A DNA stretch of 18,765 bases from NCBI GenBank assembly GCA_036502165.1, contig DASXZC010000369.1, forward strand, positions 1 through 18,765. The letters run 5' to 3'. How positions within the stretch are numbered: the first letter of the stretch is position 1; each line of letters opens with the position of its first letter. Origin of the DNA: F-183 sp036502165. GTDB taxonomy: Bacteria > Acidobacteriota > Terriglobia > Bryobacterales > Bryobacteraceae. The translations under genes and the position numbers were made by a program. Below the pieces are notes generated by a model. That model worked only from the letters and a program-made list of their open reading frames with translations, did no database searches and was not told where the DNA came from. Of the stretch, positions 6,437-13,857 are shown piece after piece.

Positions 6437-7258
6437 TCATCCCTCCTTCGCTACTATCGCGAGGGGACGTACCGGAGCTCCGGTGCCACCCTCAATTTTC
6501 ATCGGACTCGCTATGAACCCGAACTCGCGCACCTGGTCGCGCGCCAGTTCCTCGAGGTTCAAACACTCGATGATATGGATGCCGGAATCGACCAGCAAAT
6601 GCGCGTGCACCACCATCTCGGGCGACGGCATGCGTTCGAAGGCAACCGTATCGGAACCGGCCGCGAACACACCGCGCGAGCTCAGCCAACGCGCTCCCTC
6701 GAGCTCGGGCCCTGGCCCGGTTGCCTGCTCGTGCAATCCGCCGGTGATGAATTTGCGATGGTCGCGCCACAGCGATCCCCAGCCGGTCCGCAGCAGCACG
6801 ATATCGCCAGGGGCGACCTCTAACCCTTGCGCCGCGCTCATCGCGTCGAGTATTTCCGGAGTGATGGCGAAGTCGTAGGGCAGCACGTTGACCTTCATCC
6901 ATCCTGCGACGTCGAACATCACGCCACGGCGGACGATCGGCTCAACGGTGGCGATGCTCAACTGCGTAAATCCGCCGGCGATGCTCTGGCTCGATTCGAC
7001 CTCGACGCCGCCGTAAAATTTGCCGCTGCACGAGAAGTGACACAGCGCGTCGATGTGCGTGCCCACGTGGCCGCCGAGAGTGATGGCTTCCGCCGCGGAG
7101 CTTGCGCCGTTCTTCAAAACGATGTCGCCGTGGCCCTTCGTCAAGCTGAATAGAAACGGCGGATGCGTTGGAAAATGGGGCATTCCGACGAAATACGGCT
7201 GCCCGAGATCGTATGTGCGCGCCGCGCGAAGCTGATCGATCAAAGTAGTTTTCATCAT
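6437..7258 (-). CDS. Cyclase-family metal-dependent hydrolase (kynurenine formamidase-like, PF04199)
   Basis: 273 residues from ATG 7258; a second ATG at 7255 follows at once, and either could be used. The family metal-binding motif HxGTHxDxxxH is intact: His64, His68, Asp70 and His74 in GGHVGTHIDALCH. Other family segments are GDIVLLRTGWG and the late VHAHLLVDSGIHIIE. Related enzymes open amide or lactone rings (kynurenine formamidase, isatin hydrolase) using Zn2+ or Mn2+; the substrate here is not evident and there are no tryptophan-degradation genes nearby. No signal peptide is seen, so the protein is cytoplasmic. The ATG overlaps the TGA of the antiporter gene (ATGA), with AGGA at 7267-7264 as a plausible Shine-Dalgarno. 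The frame is open further upstream, but that would lie deep inside the antiporter gene. Confidence 0.88.
   Translation of the reverse strand: MMKTTLIDQLRAARTYDLGQPYFVGMPHFPTHPPFLFSLTKGHGDIVLKNGASSAAEAITLGGHVGTHIDALCHFSCSGKFYGGVEVESSQSIAGGFTQLSIATVEPIVRRGVMFDVAGWMKVNVLPYDFAITPEILDAMSAAQGLEVAPGDIVLLRTGWGSLWRDHRKFITGGLHEQATGPGPELEGARWLSSRGVFAAGSDTVAFERMPSPEMVVHAHLLVDSGIHIIECLNLEELARDQVREFGFIASPMKIEGGTGAPVRPLAIVAKEG
6441..6448 (-). promoter_or_regulatory. Strong Shine-Dalgarno of the NTF2-like gene
   Basis: The minus strand reads AAGGAGGG from 6448 to 6441, 10 bases before the ATG at 6430. It stands out because most genes in the run have no recognisable Shine-Dalgarno and start by overlap with the previous stop codon. 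A second, out-of-frame ATG at 6440-6438 lies between it and the real start, overlapping the TGA of the cyclase gene. Confidence 0.7.
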
Positions 7259-8385
7259 GGATGTCCTGCTGCCGGAACCGCCTGCGCATCCGGCAGGAAG
7301 TAGAATGCGATCGCGAGGATCGCATACACCGCCAGCAGTTGCGCGCCTTCGATCCAATTCGATGTGCCGTCGGAACAGATCTGCGCCGCGATCCACGCCG
7401 CTAAAAAGACGGCCAGCACTTCGGTCGGCGAGAACACCAGATCCATCGGAGCAGGTCCTACGAAGCGGCTGACGAACACGAGCACGGGCGCAACGAACAC
7501 TGCGATCTGCGTGCTGCTGCCGAGTGAAATGGCGAGGCTCAAATCCATACGATCCTTCATCGCCACATATACCGACGTTGAATGTTCAGCCGCGTTGCCG
7601 ACGATCGCCACGACGACTACGCCGACGAAAACGCTAGTCATTCCGAAGGAAAGAGCGGCTTTTTCAACGGATCCGACGAGGATCTCGCTCATCCACGCGA
7701 CCAGCGCTGTTGCTCCGGCGAGCACGAGCATCGCTTTGCGCAAGGTCCACGGAGTTTCTTCGTAGGCGATCGCGTCGAGGTTCTTCTGGTCGGTTTCTTC
7801 CGGAGGATCGGCCGACACGTCGATGTCTTCCGCGTCGTAAAAATGCCGATGCGTCTTGAGCGAGAACAGCAGATTCAGGCAGTACGCGATGATCAGGACC
7901 GCCGCAATCAGCAGGCTTACCGTGGATTCGCTCGCGCGCGCTGGCGTCCCTGCAGTTAGGTGATGGAACCCCGCGGGTATCACGAGTCCGATTGCAGCGA
8001 GCATCATGAGGGTCGACTGCGCGCTTGCGGCTTGCTGATTGAAGCGCTGCTCTTTGTATTTCAATCCTCCAGCCAGCACCGATGCGCCCAGCACGAGCAA
8101 GAGGTTTCCGATGATCGAACCTGTGAGCGACGCTTTGACGACGTTGTACAAGCCGTGCTGTAATCCGGCGATCGAAATGATCAGCTCCGCGGCGTTGCCG
8201 AAGGTTGCGTTGAGCAAGCCGCCGATTCCGTCGCCGGTGTGTTCCGCAAGCTGTTCAGTCGCGCGGCCGAGCCATCCGGCAAGGGGCACGATCGCGATCG
8301 CGGAGCTCAGGAAAATCAACGAAGCGGGGGCGTGCATCAGTTCGAGCACGACCGATGCCGGGATGAAAATCAGCAGCCAGTTCAT
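7255..8385 (-). CDS. cax: Ca2+/H+ antiporter (CaCA superfamily, CAX family)
   Basis: 376 residues, about eleven hydrophobic segments in two homologous halves. Each half has its signature alpha repeat with the cation-binding Glu: LLNATFGNAAELIISIAGL in the first and VGNAAEHSTSVYVAMKDRMD in the second. These are the c-1 and c-2 motifs of the CAX family, which exports Ca2+ (or other divalent cations) using the proton gradient. The acidic stretch between the halves (DAEDIDVSADPPEETDQ) matches the cytoplasmic acidic loop of the family. Its ATG overlaps the TGA of the upstream Gfo/Idh/MocA gene and its TGA overlaps the ATG of the cyclase gene, both by four bases. The context gives no hint of calcium-specific regulation. 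Confidence 0.93.
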   Translation of the reverse strand: MNWLLIFIPASVVLELMHAPASLIFLSSAIAIVPLAGWLGRATEQLAEHTGDGIGGLLNATFGNAAELIISIAGLQHGLYNVVKASLTGSIIGNLLLVLGASVLAGGLKYKEQRFNQQAASAQSTLMMLAAIGLVIPAGFHHLTAGTPARASESTVSLLIAAVLIIAYCLNLLFSLKTHRHFYDAEDIDVSADPPEETDQKNLDAIAYEETPWTLRKAMLVLAGATALVAWMSEILVGSVEKAALSFGMTSVFVGVVVVAIVGNAAEHSTSVYVAMKDRMDLSLAISLGSSTQIAVFVAPVLVFVSRFVGPAPMDLVFSPTEVLAVFLAAWIAAQICSDGTSNWIEGAQLLAVYAILAIAFYFLPDAQAVPAAGHP

Positions 8386-9341
8386 CGTGCGTCAACTCGA
8401 ACGATCCGCAGCTTCACGGGCACGCCGCCGGCTTTTTGACTGCGCTCCGCGGCGTCCATGAAGGCGAAGATCTCGAGGGTTTCGGAATTCGCCACGGGCG
8501 GCTGTTTCGTCTCGAAGAATTTCACGATTTGCTTGACCAGCTCCTCATATCCAGTGTGGGGCTTCGATGGACTTTCGACAACCTTGCCACCGGAGCGGAA
8601 CACCACAGCGCCATAAGGCCCGTAGGGCCGCAGAGTCTGCACCGCGCCCGTGCGTCCGCCTTTCCACTTGCCGGTGATCAGGTCGCCGTCGGCGGTCTCG
8701 ATGCGCGACACTTCTTCGCAACCTGGGCCGAGCAGCGTGTAGAGGACTTCGATCGGATGGATCGCGTACCAGCTCAGGTCGAGCTTCTCGTGATGCTCCT
8801 CGAGCGGGCCTGGACCCCAGGTGAATACAGAACGCGCGTCATCGAACTTCATCGTCTCGGTGATCTCGCTCCAACGCAGTGACGAAGCGCTGAACCAGGG
8901 GACGTGCGCTTCGTTCGCGAGGCGCGCGATTTCGATAGCGTCGTCGTAGGAGGCGGCTAGCGGCTTGTCAATGAATACAGGTTTGTGCGCGGCGATCACG
9001 GGACGCACTTGTTCGAGGTGCGGACGTCCATCGACGCTCTCGAGCATCACGACGTCCACTTTCTTGAGAAGTTCCGGAATTGTCGCGACGATCTCGACGC
9101 CGTACTTGGTGGCGATTTCGTTCGCGTATTGGTCCACGCGCGAAATGCTGTGCTCGATGTCGGGGCTGCCGCCTTTGTGAGCGGCGACGACGTGGACGCC
9201 GGGGATGTAGTTCTTCGCCGTCGGATCGTTCATCATCTGCGTGAACGCGGGCACGTGCGAAGTATCCGTGCCGATGATGCCGACGCGGATCTGCGCGGTG
9301 GCGGCGAGCATGGAAAACGCGACGAGGACGGGCAGTTTCAT
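8382..9341 (-). CDS. Exported Gfo/Idh/MocA-family oxidoreductase-like protein
   Basis: 319 residues. The first 16 residues (LPVLVAFSMLAATA) look like a Sec signal peptide with no twin arginine. Immediately after comes the Rossmann-type beginning IRVGIIGTDTSHVPAF, then VFIDKPLAASYDDAIEIARL, the family's EKP motif as Asp125-Lys-Pro. The C-terminal half has the HPIEVLYTLLGPG segment of the substrate domain. Family members oxidise sugars or sugar-like compounds with NAD(P). In this one the glycine-rich loop is GxxGTDTSH rather than the usual GxGxxG, a form seen in poorly characterised exported members. How an exported protein would receive its cofactor is unclear. It starts 21 bases after the GT-C-like gene and overlaps the antiporter gene by 4 bases. 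Family call good; activity uncertain. Confidence 0.85.
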   Translation of the reverse strand: MKLPVLVAFSMLAATAQIRVGIIGTDTSHVPAFTQMMNDPTAKNYIPGVHVVAAHKGGSPDIEHSISRVDQYANEIATKYGVEIVATIPELLKKVDVVMLESVDGRPHLEQVRPVIAAHKPVFIDKPLAASYDDAIEIARLANEAHVPWFSASSLRWSEITETMKFDDARSVFTWGPGPLEEHHEKLDLSWYAIHPIEVLYTLLGPGCEEVSRIETADGDLITGKWKGGRTGAVQTLRPYGPYGAVVFRSGGKVVESPSKPHTGYEELVKQIVKFFETKQPPVANSETLEIFAFMDAAERSQKAGGVPVKLRIVRVDAR

Positions 9342-9354
9342 AAATGACAGTGCC

Positions 9355-9360
9355 AGTATA
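9355..9360 (-). promoter_or_regulatory. Possible internal -10 box before the Gfo/Idh/MocA gene
   Basis: The minus strand reads TATACT at 9360-9355, 13 bases before the ATG at 9341. It lies in one of only two gaps in the seven-gene run. No matching -35 hexamer is visible at 16-18 bases, so this is a weak call; it would give a very short leader. Confidence 0.25.
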
Positions 9361-9362
9361 CG

Positions 9363-11213
9363 CTACGGAGTTTTGAAGCCGACCTCGAACACAGGAATTC
9401 CCAAGTTGCGGTCGTCGGACGGCAGGTGCATGACGTGGCTGATTTCGAGTTCGACCAGTTGCTGCTTTTGCTCGAGCTGCTCCTTTGAAAGCGCGTTGAA
9501 CTGCACGAGCTGCTCGCCTTCATTGACGGCTTGCGCGCCCATCGGTTTGCCCGCAATCGAAGCCTTCAGAGTGAGTTTGCCGCTCGCGGCGTCGAGGATC
9601 GACTTCGGGCAGTAGACCTTCACATATAAGCGCGCCGGTGTCTGGCTCGGCGTGTCGACCAGCACGGTAGCGCGGGCCGGCATCCAGCGATATTGGCCTT
9701 CGACGTCGTTCCATCCGGGTCCGAGGCGCGACGACCAGGCGCGTTCCGACATGCGCACGACGGTGACTTTCAGCTTTCCTTGACGAATGGCAGTGTAGGT
9801 GTCGGTGACGTCAGTGATGCCGCGTCCATCGAAGGCGGCGACGATGGTCTTGCCGCTCGCGAGCAGGCTGTCGGCCTGTTGCTGAGTGGCAAGCATGCTG
9901 ATCTTCGATTTCGGAATCGAGCGGATCGAGGACTCGCTTCCGGGCAACAGGTACACGTTGTCGATGCCATACAGGCGGAACGGACTGTCGAGGAATCCGC
10001 TGATGTAGAGCTCGTCGTCGATGCCCGCGAGCAACACGGCATCCGCGTGCCGCTCATGCCAGATGCGGTCGACGCCGTTGAGCACGATGTGCATCTCGCC
10101 GCTGTGGAGCCGGTACCATTCCTCAGTGCCTTGCGCCTGATCGACTTCGCACCATGAAAACGTTGCGACCGCGGCGAGCGCGAGGATCCTTAGAGTCCAG
10201 CCTGTGCGCATCGCGTTTTCAAACGCCCATCCGCCCAGCATCGCGAGGCCGAACGAAGCGATGGTCGTGTAGTAATCACTGAAATGGTTTTGGAGCGGCA
10301 GTATCGGTCCAAGGAAGATGACGAACCAGGCGAGGCCGAGCAGAGGGATCCATTCGCGCTTCCACAATTTGAAGGCGATAAAGATGGCGAGGAGCGAGGC
10401 GATGGCGGAGGCGACCCAGACCGAGATCGGTGCGGGCATATCCTGCATTACGTTTGGAAGTTCCCGCGGTCCGACGGCATTGAGTGCGTAGCGGCCGAGG
10501 TTGACGATGATGCCCGCGTCGAACGTCATCTTGTAAGCCGCGTCGTTTGATTTCGGAATGGCGAGGAAATGGAAGAGCGTGAAAGCGATCGAGGGGATCC
10601 AGAGCCAGAGGGCCTTTTTTAGCTGCTGTCGTGATGTGAACCAGACATAGAGGCAGGCGATCGCCGGATAGACGACGGTCACTTCGAGCGTCAGAAATCC
10701 CAGCAAATAGAAGATCCACTGGAGGGTCCAATGACCGCGGATCAGTGAGTAGAACGCGGCGAGCATGAGAAATCCGCAGAGGATTTCGTTGTATGACGAC
10801 AGCCACGCGAGCGATACTGCCGTCACGTGCGAGAGCGCCCACAGCGTCGCCGCCGCGATTCCTGCGAGCGCCGAGCCTGACAACCGGCGGACGATCGCAT
10901 TCGCGAGAATGAGGCTGCCGCATTGGGTCAGGAACACCCAGTAATGAAAGGGGCCGGCTTTCATTCCGAAGAGGCCGCCGAAGACAAGGAAGAAGAGGCG
11001 CTCGCTGAGTACGCGGACGGTTCCTTGCGCCTGCGGTTTGAAGAGGATTTCGAGCAGATCGCGCGGCCCGAAGTATTGCAGGTGCAGGCCGAGCCACGCG
11101 AAGTCGTCCATGAGGAACCACGTCCGCAGTGCGTTGTAATGCACGACGAACAGGACGACGCACGGCAGCAGGTATCCGGCGAACAGCTTGGGGGAAACGG
11201 CGCGAACGTTCAC
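9363..11213 (-). CDS. GT-C-like multi-spanning membrane protein with C-terminal beta-sandwich domain
   Basis: 616 residues from a GTG at 11213-11211, whose GTGA overlaps the stop of the lipoprotein gene. The frame stays open upstream, but that part is Arg-rich shadow of the lipoprotein gene. Residues 12-30 are the first membrane helix, followed by LMDDFAWL with Asp36-Asp37, a placement like the acidic catalytic motif in the first extracytoplasmic loop of GT-C glycosyltransferases that use lipid-phosphate sugars. About ten further helices follow; LPLQNHFSDYYTTIASFGLA is reminiscent of GT-C proteins of this type. From about residue 400 the protein is soluble and probably periplasmic. Residues 500-616 form a domain that also occurs in the neighbouring lipoprotein. 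Donor and acceptor are unknown; the glycosyltransferase role is inferred. Confidence 0.75.
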   Translation of the reverse strand: MNVRAVSPKLFAGYLLPCVVLFVVHYNALRTWFLMDDFAWLGLHLQYFGPRDLLEILFKPQAQGTVRVLSERLFFLVFGGLFGMKAGPFHYWVFLTQCGSLILANAIVRRLSGSALAGIAAATLWALSHVTAVSLAWLSSYNEILCGFLMLAAFYSLIRGHWTLQWIFYLLGFLTLEVTVVYPAIACLYVWFTSRQQLKKALWLWIPSIAFTLFHFLAIPKSNDAAYKMTFDAGIIVNLGRYALNAVGPRELPNVMQDMPAPISVWVASAIASLLAIFIAFKLWKREWIPLLGLAWFVIFLGPILPLQNHFSDYYTTIASFGLAMLGGWAFENAMRTGWTLRILALAAVATFSWCEVDQAQGTEEWYRLHSGEMHIVLNGVDRIWHERHADAVLLAGIDDELYISGFLDSPFRLYGIDNVYLLPGSESSIRSIPKSKISMLATQQQADSLLASGKTIVAAFDGRGITDVTDTYTAIRQGKLKVTVVRMSERAWSSRLGPGWNDVEGQYRWMPARATVLVDTPSQTPARLYVKVYCPKSILDAASGKLTLKASIAGKPMGAQAVNEGEQLVQFNALSKEQLEQKQQLVELEISHVMHLPSDDRNLGIPVFEVGFKTP

Positions 11214-11746
11214 TTGGCTTCGAAACCGACCATCGCGACCACGAGCCCCAGCGTACGTTGATCGGACTCGGTAGCGGGCAGAACCTTGTCGAGCGAGAAG
11301 TCGACGTTCACAAGCGCGCCTTGCAGCGAGGCCGGGGGAACATCGCAATGATATTCATATTGCCCGGCTCGATCGTATTTCTGCGCCGGACATTGCGTGT
11401 CGCCCGCTTTCGCAGTCAGCGTCATCGGGCCTAGCTTCGCGATGGAGGAGTCGACGATCGTGAACTTTAGAACAAGGGTCGCTCCTTTCCGCGGGGCGTT
11501 GGCGGGAGGGCGCAGGGCTGCGGAGAAGTCCTTCGAGGACCATCGCCAGCCGCCGTTTTCGACTTCGTAAAATCCTTTGGTCAACTGCAGCGCCGCGCGC
11601 GGATCGGCGGTGCCCAGCATCGTCGCCGGCTCGCTTGGGACTTCCTTCGCCAACTCGGCCGGGGTCTTGCGTTTCTTCTTACAGCCAGTCATTGCCGGAG
11701 TCAGTAAGAGCAGTCCGGCGAAAGCGATCGCGATCAATCTCCGCAT
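11210..11746 (-). CDS. Lipoprotein that is a stand-alone copy of the neighbour's C-terminal domain
   Basis: 178 residues from the ATG at 11746; an in-frame ATG at 11767 would put extra residues before an otherwise normal signal peptide. Residues 1-21 (RRLIAIAFAGLLLLTPAMTG) plus Cys22 form a lipoprotein signal with lipobox MTGC, followed by a KKKRK linker. The mature domain (58-178) begins GFYEVENGGWRW and ends RTLGLVVAMVGFEAK. It contains two Cys (in TQCPAQ and YHCDVP) that could pair. The same plan is seen in the last 117 residues of the overlapping GT-C-like protein. The gene overlaps the oxidoreductase stop by 13 bases and the GT-C-like start by 4. I know no function for this domain; a role in envelope glycan work is inferred from position. 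Confidence 0.78.
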   Translation of the reverse strand: MRRLIAIAFAGLLLLTPAMTGCKKKRKTPAELAKEVPSEPATMLGTADPRAALQLTKGFYEVENGGWRWSSKDFSAALRPPANAPRKGATLVLKFTIVDSSIAKLGPMTLTAKAGDTQCPAQKYDRAGQYEYHCDVPPASLQGALVNVDFSLDKVLPATESDQRTLGLVVAMVGFEAK

Positions 11747-13800
11747 TTTTCCACCTGCACGAGGCAACTGTAGAATGTCGCTCCCGCGCCAATATCTGTC
11801 AGTTTGTCGGAAGTCAGCGCGTTGATCGAGCGTCCCGATTCCGACAGCTTTGCCCAGCGAGTCGACGGCGCGCGGACGACTCCGGGCGAGACGACTCCAT
11901 CGACGCTCGCGCGTAGCAGGACGCTGCCGCGGTTATTGTAGACGCGCACGCGGTCGCCGTCGTGGACGCTCCGTGCGGCGGCGTCGACCGAATTTAAGAA
12001 CAGCCGCGAAGTCTGCGCGTCGACCGAGGGGCGCATGCCGAATGTCGAGTTCATGCTGTCGTCGTTCTTCGATGAGACTAACTCGAGTGGGAACTTTGCA
12101 CGTAGGCCCGCGTTGCCGTGACGCGATTCGCTGGGTGGTTCGTAAACGAGGGACTCGGCGCCGAATTCGCACTTGCCGGAGGGCGTTCCGAAAGCTCCTT
12201 CGGCGAAAGGAAGGAAAGGCTCGTTCGCAGGCGACACGTTGAGCCGGATCGAATGTTCCTGCTCGAGACGCTCGAGCGTGATGCCTTCGAGAAACTTGTG
12301 GCCCGACGAGAGAGTCGCGCGGATCATGTCGTCTTCGGAATCATTGAAGCAGGCATCGTCGAAGTTCATCGCATGCGCGAGCATCCGGAAGATGTCGACG
12401 TTCGATTTCACTTCTCCTGGACGCGGAAGCACTGGGCGAGCGAACTGCAGATAGTAATGGCCGTAGGAAAGATACAGGTCGGTATGTTCGAGGAACGTCG
12501 TGACCGGCAGCACGATATCGGCGTAATCTGCCGTGTCGGTTTGGAACTGCTCGAGGACCACCGTGAACAGATCCTCGCGTGCCATGCCCTTCAGCACGAG
12601 ATTCTGCTCAGGCGCAACGGCGGCGGGGTTCGAATTGTAGACGATCATCGCTTTTACGGGCGGATCGTTGACTTCCGTGAGAGCCTTGCCGAGCTCGACC
12701 ATGTTGAGCATGCGACCTGGGCGCTTCAATGGGGAACGTTCCGTCTGCATCTCCGGCAGCTCGAGTGCGACCTTGTTGAAGGGAAATCCCCCGGAGGTTG
12801 AAAGCTGCGCGCCGCCGCCGATTTCTTTCCACGATCCGATTAACGCGGGGAGCGCTACGATGCCGCGCACTGCCGCTCCGCCGCGCTCGCTTCGCTGGAC
12901 GCCGTAGCCGATGCGGATCACAGCCGGACGCGTAGTCGCGTATTCACGAGCCAGTGCGACGATCTCGTCGCGTCCAATTCCAGTGAGGACCTCGACGCGT
13001 TCGGGAGGATACGCGAGCGAGAGCTTCTGCAGTTCGTCGAACCCGGCCGTGTGACGTTCGATGTAGTCGCGATCCTCGAGTCCTTCGATCAAGATCACGT
13101 GCATCAGGCCGAGCGCGAGGGCGAGATCGGATCCAGGATGGATCGAGAAGTGCTGATCCGCAAGGCGCGCCGTGCGCGTCTTGACGGGATCGATGACGAT
13201 GAGCTTCGCTCCACGCCGCCGCGCTTCGAGAATGAACGGCCACAAATGCACATTCGTCCCGTGAATATTGCAGCCCCATACGATGATCAGCTTCGAATCG
13301 CGGAACTGCTCAGGCTCGGTACCGTAACGGTAGCCGAGCGTCGCAGTCAGCGCCGCGCCGCCTGCCGCCGAGCAGATCGTCCGGTCGAGGCGAGATGCGC
13401 CGAGGCGATGAAAAAATCGCCGGTCCATGCCGTTGTTATTGAGCATGCCCATCGTGCCCGCGTAGCTGTAAGGGAGGATCGACTCCGTGCCGAATTCGGC
13501 GGCTGTCGCCTCGAGCTTCGAAGCAATCGTCGCGATCGCCTCGTCCCAGGTGATCCGCGTGAACTTCCCTTCCCCCTTGTGGCCGGTCCGCTTCATCGGA
13601 TACAAGAGCCGGTCGGGTGAGTATTCGCGTTCGAGGTACTGGGCGACTTTTCCGCACAGAAATCCGCGCGTTACAGGATGATCGGGATCTCCGCGCAGCC
13701 TCGATCCGACGCCGTTTTCGACGTTCACGAGGAGTCCGCAGGTGTCGGGGCAGTCGAGCGCGCAGACCGAGTGACGAACGTGAGGATGCAGGTGCGCCAT
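11734..13800 (-). CDS. Molybdopterin-dependent oxidoreductase, DMSO reductase superfamily catalytic subunit
   Basis: 688 residues. The N-terminus holds a [4Fe-4S] motif, Cys13-x3-Cys17-x3-Cys21 with Cys49 in RGFLCGKV. The molybdopterin domain follows (FTRITWDEAI), then the cofactor-binding segments IIVWGCNIHGTN and LIVIDPVKTRTA, ADIVLPVTTFLEHTD, and a C-terminal dinucleotide-binding domain with DGDRVRVYNNRGSV. By position Cys143 (RTICSAAGG) aligns with the metal-ligand Cys/Sec of formate dehydrogenases, so Cys is the likely Mo or W ligand. It has no Tat signal and no adjacent iron-sulphur or membrane subunit, so it is a single-subunit cytoplasmic enzyme with an unknown substrate. It heads the seven-gene run and is divergent from the aminotransferase gene, 57 bases apart. 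Confidence 0.9.
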   Translation of the reverse strand: MAHLHPHVRHSVCALDCPDTCGLLVNVENGVGSRLRGDPDHPVTRGFLCGKVAQYLEREYSPDRLLYPMKRTGHKGEGKFTRITWDEAIATIASKLEATAAEFGTESILPYSYAGTMGMLNNNGMDRRFFHRLGASRLDRTICSAAGGAALTATLGYRYGTEPEQFRDSKLIIVWGCNIHGTNVHLWPFILEARRRGAKLIVIDPVKTRTARLADQHFSIHPGSDLALALGLMHVILIEGLEDRDYIERHTAGFDELQKLSLAYPPERVEVLTGIGRDEIVALAREYATTRPAVIRIGYGVQRSERGGAAVRGIVALPALIGSWKEIGGGAQLSTSGGFPFNKVALELPEMQTERSPLKRPGRMLNMVELGKALTEVNDPPVKAMIVYNSNPAAVAPEQNLVLKGMAREDLFTVVLEQFQTDTADYADIVLPVTTFLEHTDLYLSYGHYYLQFARPVLPRPGEVKSNVDIFRMLAHAMNFDDACFNDSEDDMIRATLSSGHKFLEGITLERLEQEHSIRLNVSPANEPFLPFAEGAFGTPSGKCEFGAESLVYEPPSESRHGNAGLRAKFPLELVSSKNDDSMNSTFGMRPSVDAQTSRLFLNSVDAAARSVHDGDRVRVYNNRGSVLLRASVDGVVSPGVVRAPSTRWAKLSESGRSINALTSDKLTDIGAGATFYSCLVQVEKCGD

Positions 13801-13806
13801 TCGAAC

Positions 13807-13812
13807 ATTGTA
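13807..13812 (-). promoter_or_regulatory. Possible -10 box for the molybdopterin oxidoreductase gene
   Basis: The minus strand reads TACAAT at 13812-13807, six bases before the ATG at 13800. Transcription starting at the normal distance would begin at or next to the ATG, giving a leaderless message, in keeping with the lack of a Shine-Dalgarno. No convincing -35 hexamer is present. Confidence 0.27.
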
Positions 13813-13842
13813 ACGTGTGCGCCACCTCTAAGCCGGATGTGT

Positions 13843-13848
13843 TATAAC
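13843..13848 (+). promoter_or_regulatory. Possible -10 box for the aminotransferase gene
   Basis: TATAAC lies 9 bases before the GTG at 13858, so transcription would start at about that codon and the message would be leaderless. This favours the GTG over the ATG at 13837, which would lie upstream of the start of transcription. No clear -35 hexamer is seen. Confidence 0.3.
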
Positions 13849-13857
13849 TCGGCTACA

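Noticed and set aside
10276..11163. A 295-codon minus-strand open frame in a different frame of the GT-C-like gene
   Set aside because: Arg/Pro-rich shadow translation without membrane segments; the other frame has coherent helices.
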